From Streptomyces sp. col6 (GTDB lineage: Bacteria; Actinomycetota; Actinomycetes; Streptomycetales; Streptomycetaceae), in assembly GCF_008042035.1 (NCBI RefSeq), contig NZ_RDBL01000002.1:140186-204185 (forward strand): a stretch of DNA of 64,000 bases, read 5' to 3'. Shown one piece after another: positions 62,688 through 64,000 of the stretch (position 1 is its first letter; each line of letters starts with the position of its first letter). The translations under genes and the position numbers were made by a program. The notes under the pieces are model-generated. The model did no database searches, was not told the origin of the DNA, and saw only the letters and a program-made list of their open reading frames with translations.

Positions 62688-64000
62688 GACAGCGACTCCG
62701 CACTGGCGCGGGCCGCCCAGGTGGCGAAGCGCTCGCCGTCCTCGCGCTCCTCCTGGAACCGGCCGAGCACGCGCTCGACGTAGTCCGGCAGTTCGGCCGA
62801 GGTGACCTTCAGGCCGCGCACCTTGCGGCCGAAGCCGGCTTCCAGGCCGAGGGCGCCGCCCAGGTGGACCTGGTAGCCCTCCACCTGGTCGCCGTTCTCG
62901 TCCAGCATCAGCTGGCCCTTGAGGCCGATGTCGGCGGTCTGGATGCGGGCGCAGGCGTTGGGGCAGCCGTTGATGTTGATGGTGAGCGGTTCGTCGAAGT
63001 CGGGGAGCCTGCGCTCCAGTTCCTCGATGAGGGAGGCGCCGCGGGCCTTCGTCTCGACGATCGCCAGCTTGCAGTACTCGATGCCGGTGCACGCCATCGT
63101 GCCGCGCCGGAAGGTGGACGGCTTCACCTGGAAGCCGAGCGACTCCAGGCCCGCGGACAGCGAATCGACCTGGTCCTGCTCGACATCGAGGATGATCATC
63201 TTCTGCTCGACGGTGGTCCGGACCCGGCCGGAGCCGTGCTCCTCGGCCAGTTCGGCGATCTTGGCGAGGGTGGAGCCGTCGACGCGGCCGACGCGGGGGG
63301 CGAAGCCGACGTAGAAGCGGCCGTCCTGCTGCTGGTGCACCCCGACGTGGTCGCGCCAGCGGCTGCTGGGCTCCGCCGGCGCGGGGCCGTCCAGCAGCGG
63401 ACGCTTGAGGTACTCGTCCTCCAGGATCTGGCGGAACTTCGCCGGACCCCAGTCGGCCATCAGGAACTTCAGCCGCGCCCGGTTGCGCAGCCGCCGGTAG
63501 CCGTAGTCGCGGAAGATGCCGACGACGCCCGCCCAGACGTCCGGTACCTCGTCCAACGGCACCCAGGTGCCGAGGCGTTCGGCCAGCCGGGGGTTGGTGG
63601 AGAGCCCGCCGCCGACCCAGAGGTCGAAGCCCGGCCCGTGCTCGGGGTGCTCGACGCCCACGAAGGCGATGTCGTTGATCTCGTGGACGACGTCCTGGAC
63701 CGGGGACCCGGAGATCGCGGTCTTGAACTTGCGCGGCAGGTTGGAGAACTCGGGGCTGCCGATGTAGCGGGAGTGGATCTCGTCGACCGCCGGGCTGCCG
63801 TCGATGATCTCGTCGGCCGCGATGCCCGCCACGGGTGAGCCGATGATGACGCGGGGGCAGTCGCCGCAGGCCTCGGTGGTGGAGAGCCCGACGGCCTCCA
63901 GCTTCTCCCAGATCGCCGGGACGTCCTCGATGCGGATCCAGTGCATCTGGACGTTCTGCCGGTCGGTGATGTCCGCGCTGCCCCGGGCGTACTCCTGGGA
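62684..64000 (-). CDS. sir: Ferredoxin-type sulfite (nitrite) reductase, N-terminus outside window
   Basis: 439 codons visible; the start lies beyond the right edge. The siroheme-[4Fe-4S] cysteines are seen as C-T-G-I-E-Y-C and C-P-N-A-C in the second half, with R-x-x-x-x-x-T-V-E-Q and the earlier A-C-G-D-C-P-R typical of the family. It reduces sulfite (or nitrite) with six electrons from ferredoxin; the cys gene context points to sulfite. The ATGA overlap with the zinc-ribbon gene marks it as the upstream part of the operon; its promoter is outside the window. Confidence 0.93.
   Translation of the reverse strand, partial: SQEYARGSADITDRQNVQMHWIRIEDVPAIWEKLEAVGLSTTEACGDCPRVIIGSPVAGIAADEIIDGSPAVDEIHSRYIGSPEFSNLPRKFKTAISGSPVQDVVHEINDIAFVGVEHPEHGPGFDLWVGGGLSTNPRLAERLGTWVPLDEVPDVWAGVVGIFRDYGYRRLRNRARLKFLMADWGPAKFRQILEDEYLKRPLLDGPAPAEPSSRWRDHVGVHQQQDGRFYVGFAPRVGRVDGSTLAKIAELAEEHGSGRVRTTVEQKMIILDVEQDQVDSLSAGLESLGFQVKPSTFRRGTMACTGIEYCKLAIVETKARGASLIEELERRLPDFDEPLTININGCPNACARIQTADIGLKGQLMLDENGDQVEGYQVHLGGALGLEAGFGRKVRGLKVTSAELPDYVERVLGRFQEEREDGERFATWAARASAESLS

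Overview
This 64 kb window reads as a chromosomal stretch of a Streptomyces (or very close actinomycete). The evidence is very high GC with G/C in almost every third codon position, many GTG starts, ATGA/GTGA stop-start overlaps, mycothiol-type enzymes, a SAV2148-type HEPN protein, carbohydrate ABC permeases without an ATPase of their own, and a typical Streptomyces 'CGCCGGACGGGC' intergenic palindrome. I found no rRNA, tRNA, CRISPR, prophage, transposase or antibiotic cluster. Gene density is close to 95% and the gene order looks like ordinary chromosome rather than an acquired island.

Left part (1-16.4 kb): a Pth2-type peptidyl-tRNA hydrolase cut by the edge; an AIM24 protein followed by an ABC ATPase and a membrane protein; a zinc-ribbon protein; a lipoprotein polysaccharide deacetylase; a Tat-type PhoX/DUF839 phosphatase; an OmpR-type two-component pair; the three-gene operon VTC-domain protein / DUF4956 membrane protein / CotH-type kinase (11209 down to 7903); OsmC; ZapE; a RibD-type reductase; and murC-msrB.

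Middle (16.4-36 kb): a GAP1-related protein, a LysR-SDR pair with a LysR-like box, a Sua5/YciO protein, a MarR regulator, the threonine-degradation pair tdh-kbl with a LysR gene after it, a VOC protein, a P-loop nucleoside kinase-like protein, an M24 peptidase, treZ divergent from a GH1 beta-glucosidase, a GNAT protein, a DUF1707-FHA protein, and a free-standing lipoamide dehydrogenase divergent from a LysR gene.

Right-middle (36-55 kb): a P450-like protein with a damaged heme motif, treY and glgX (with treZ these give the glycogen-to-trehalose route), the HEPN protein, a DEDD exonuclease, a MITE-like 146 bp element, a phosphotransferase, a carbohydrate ABC operon (permease, permease, binding protein), an MMPL transporter, a secreted subtilisin, an NTF2-like protein, a lone ABC ATPase and two genes typical of mycothiol metabolism.

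Right end (55-64 kb): a leftward-reading sulfur operon: ferredoxin sulfite reductase (cut by the edge), a 59-residue zinc ribbon, cysH, cysC, cysD, cysN, two possible short peptides with a small hairpin, a sulfonate-type ABC transporter (binding protein, ATPase, permease) and a CbiX-type chelatase that could supply siroheme to the reductase. Most adjacent genes overlap by 1-14 bases. It covers import of organic sulfur, activation of sulfate, reduction to sulfide, and cofactor supply.
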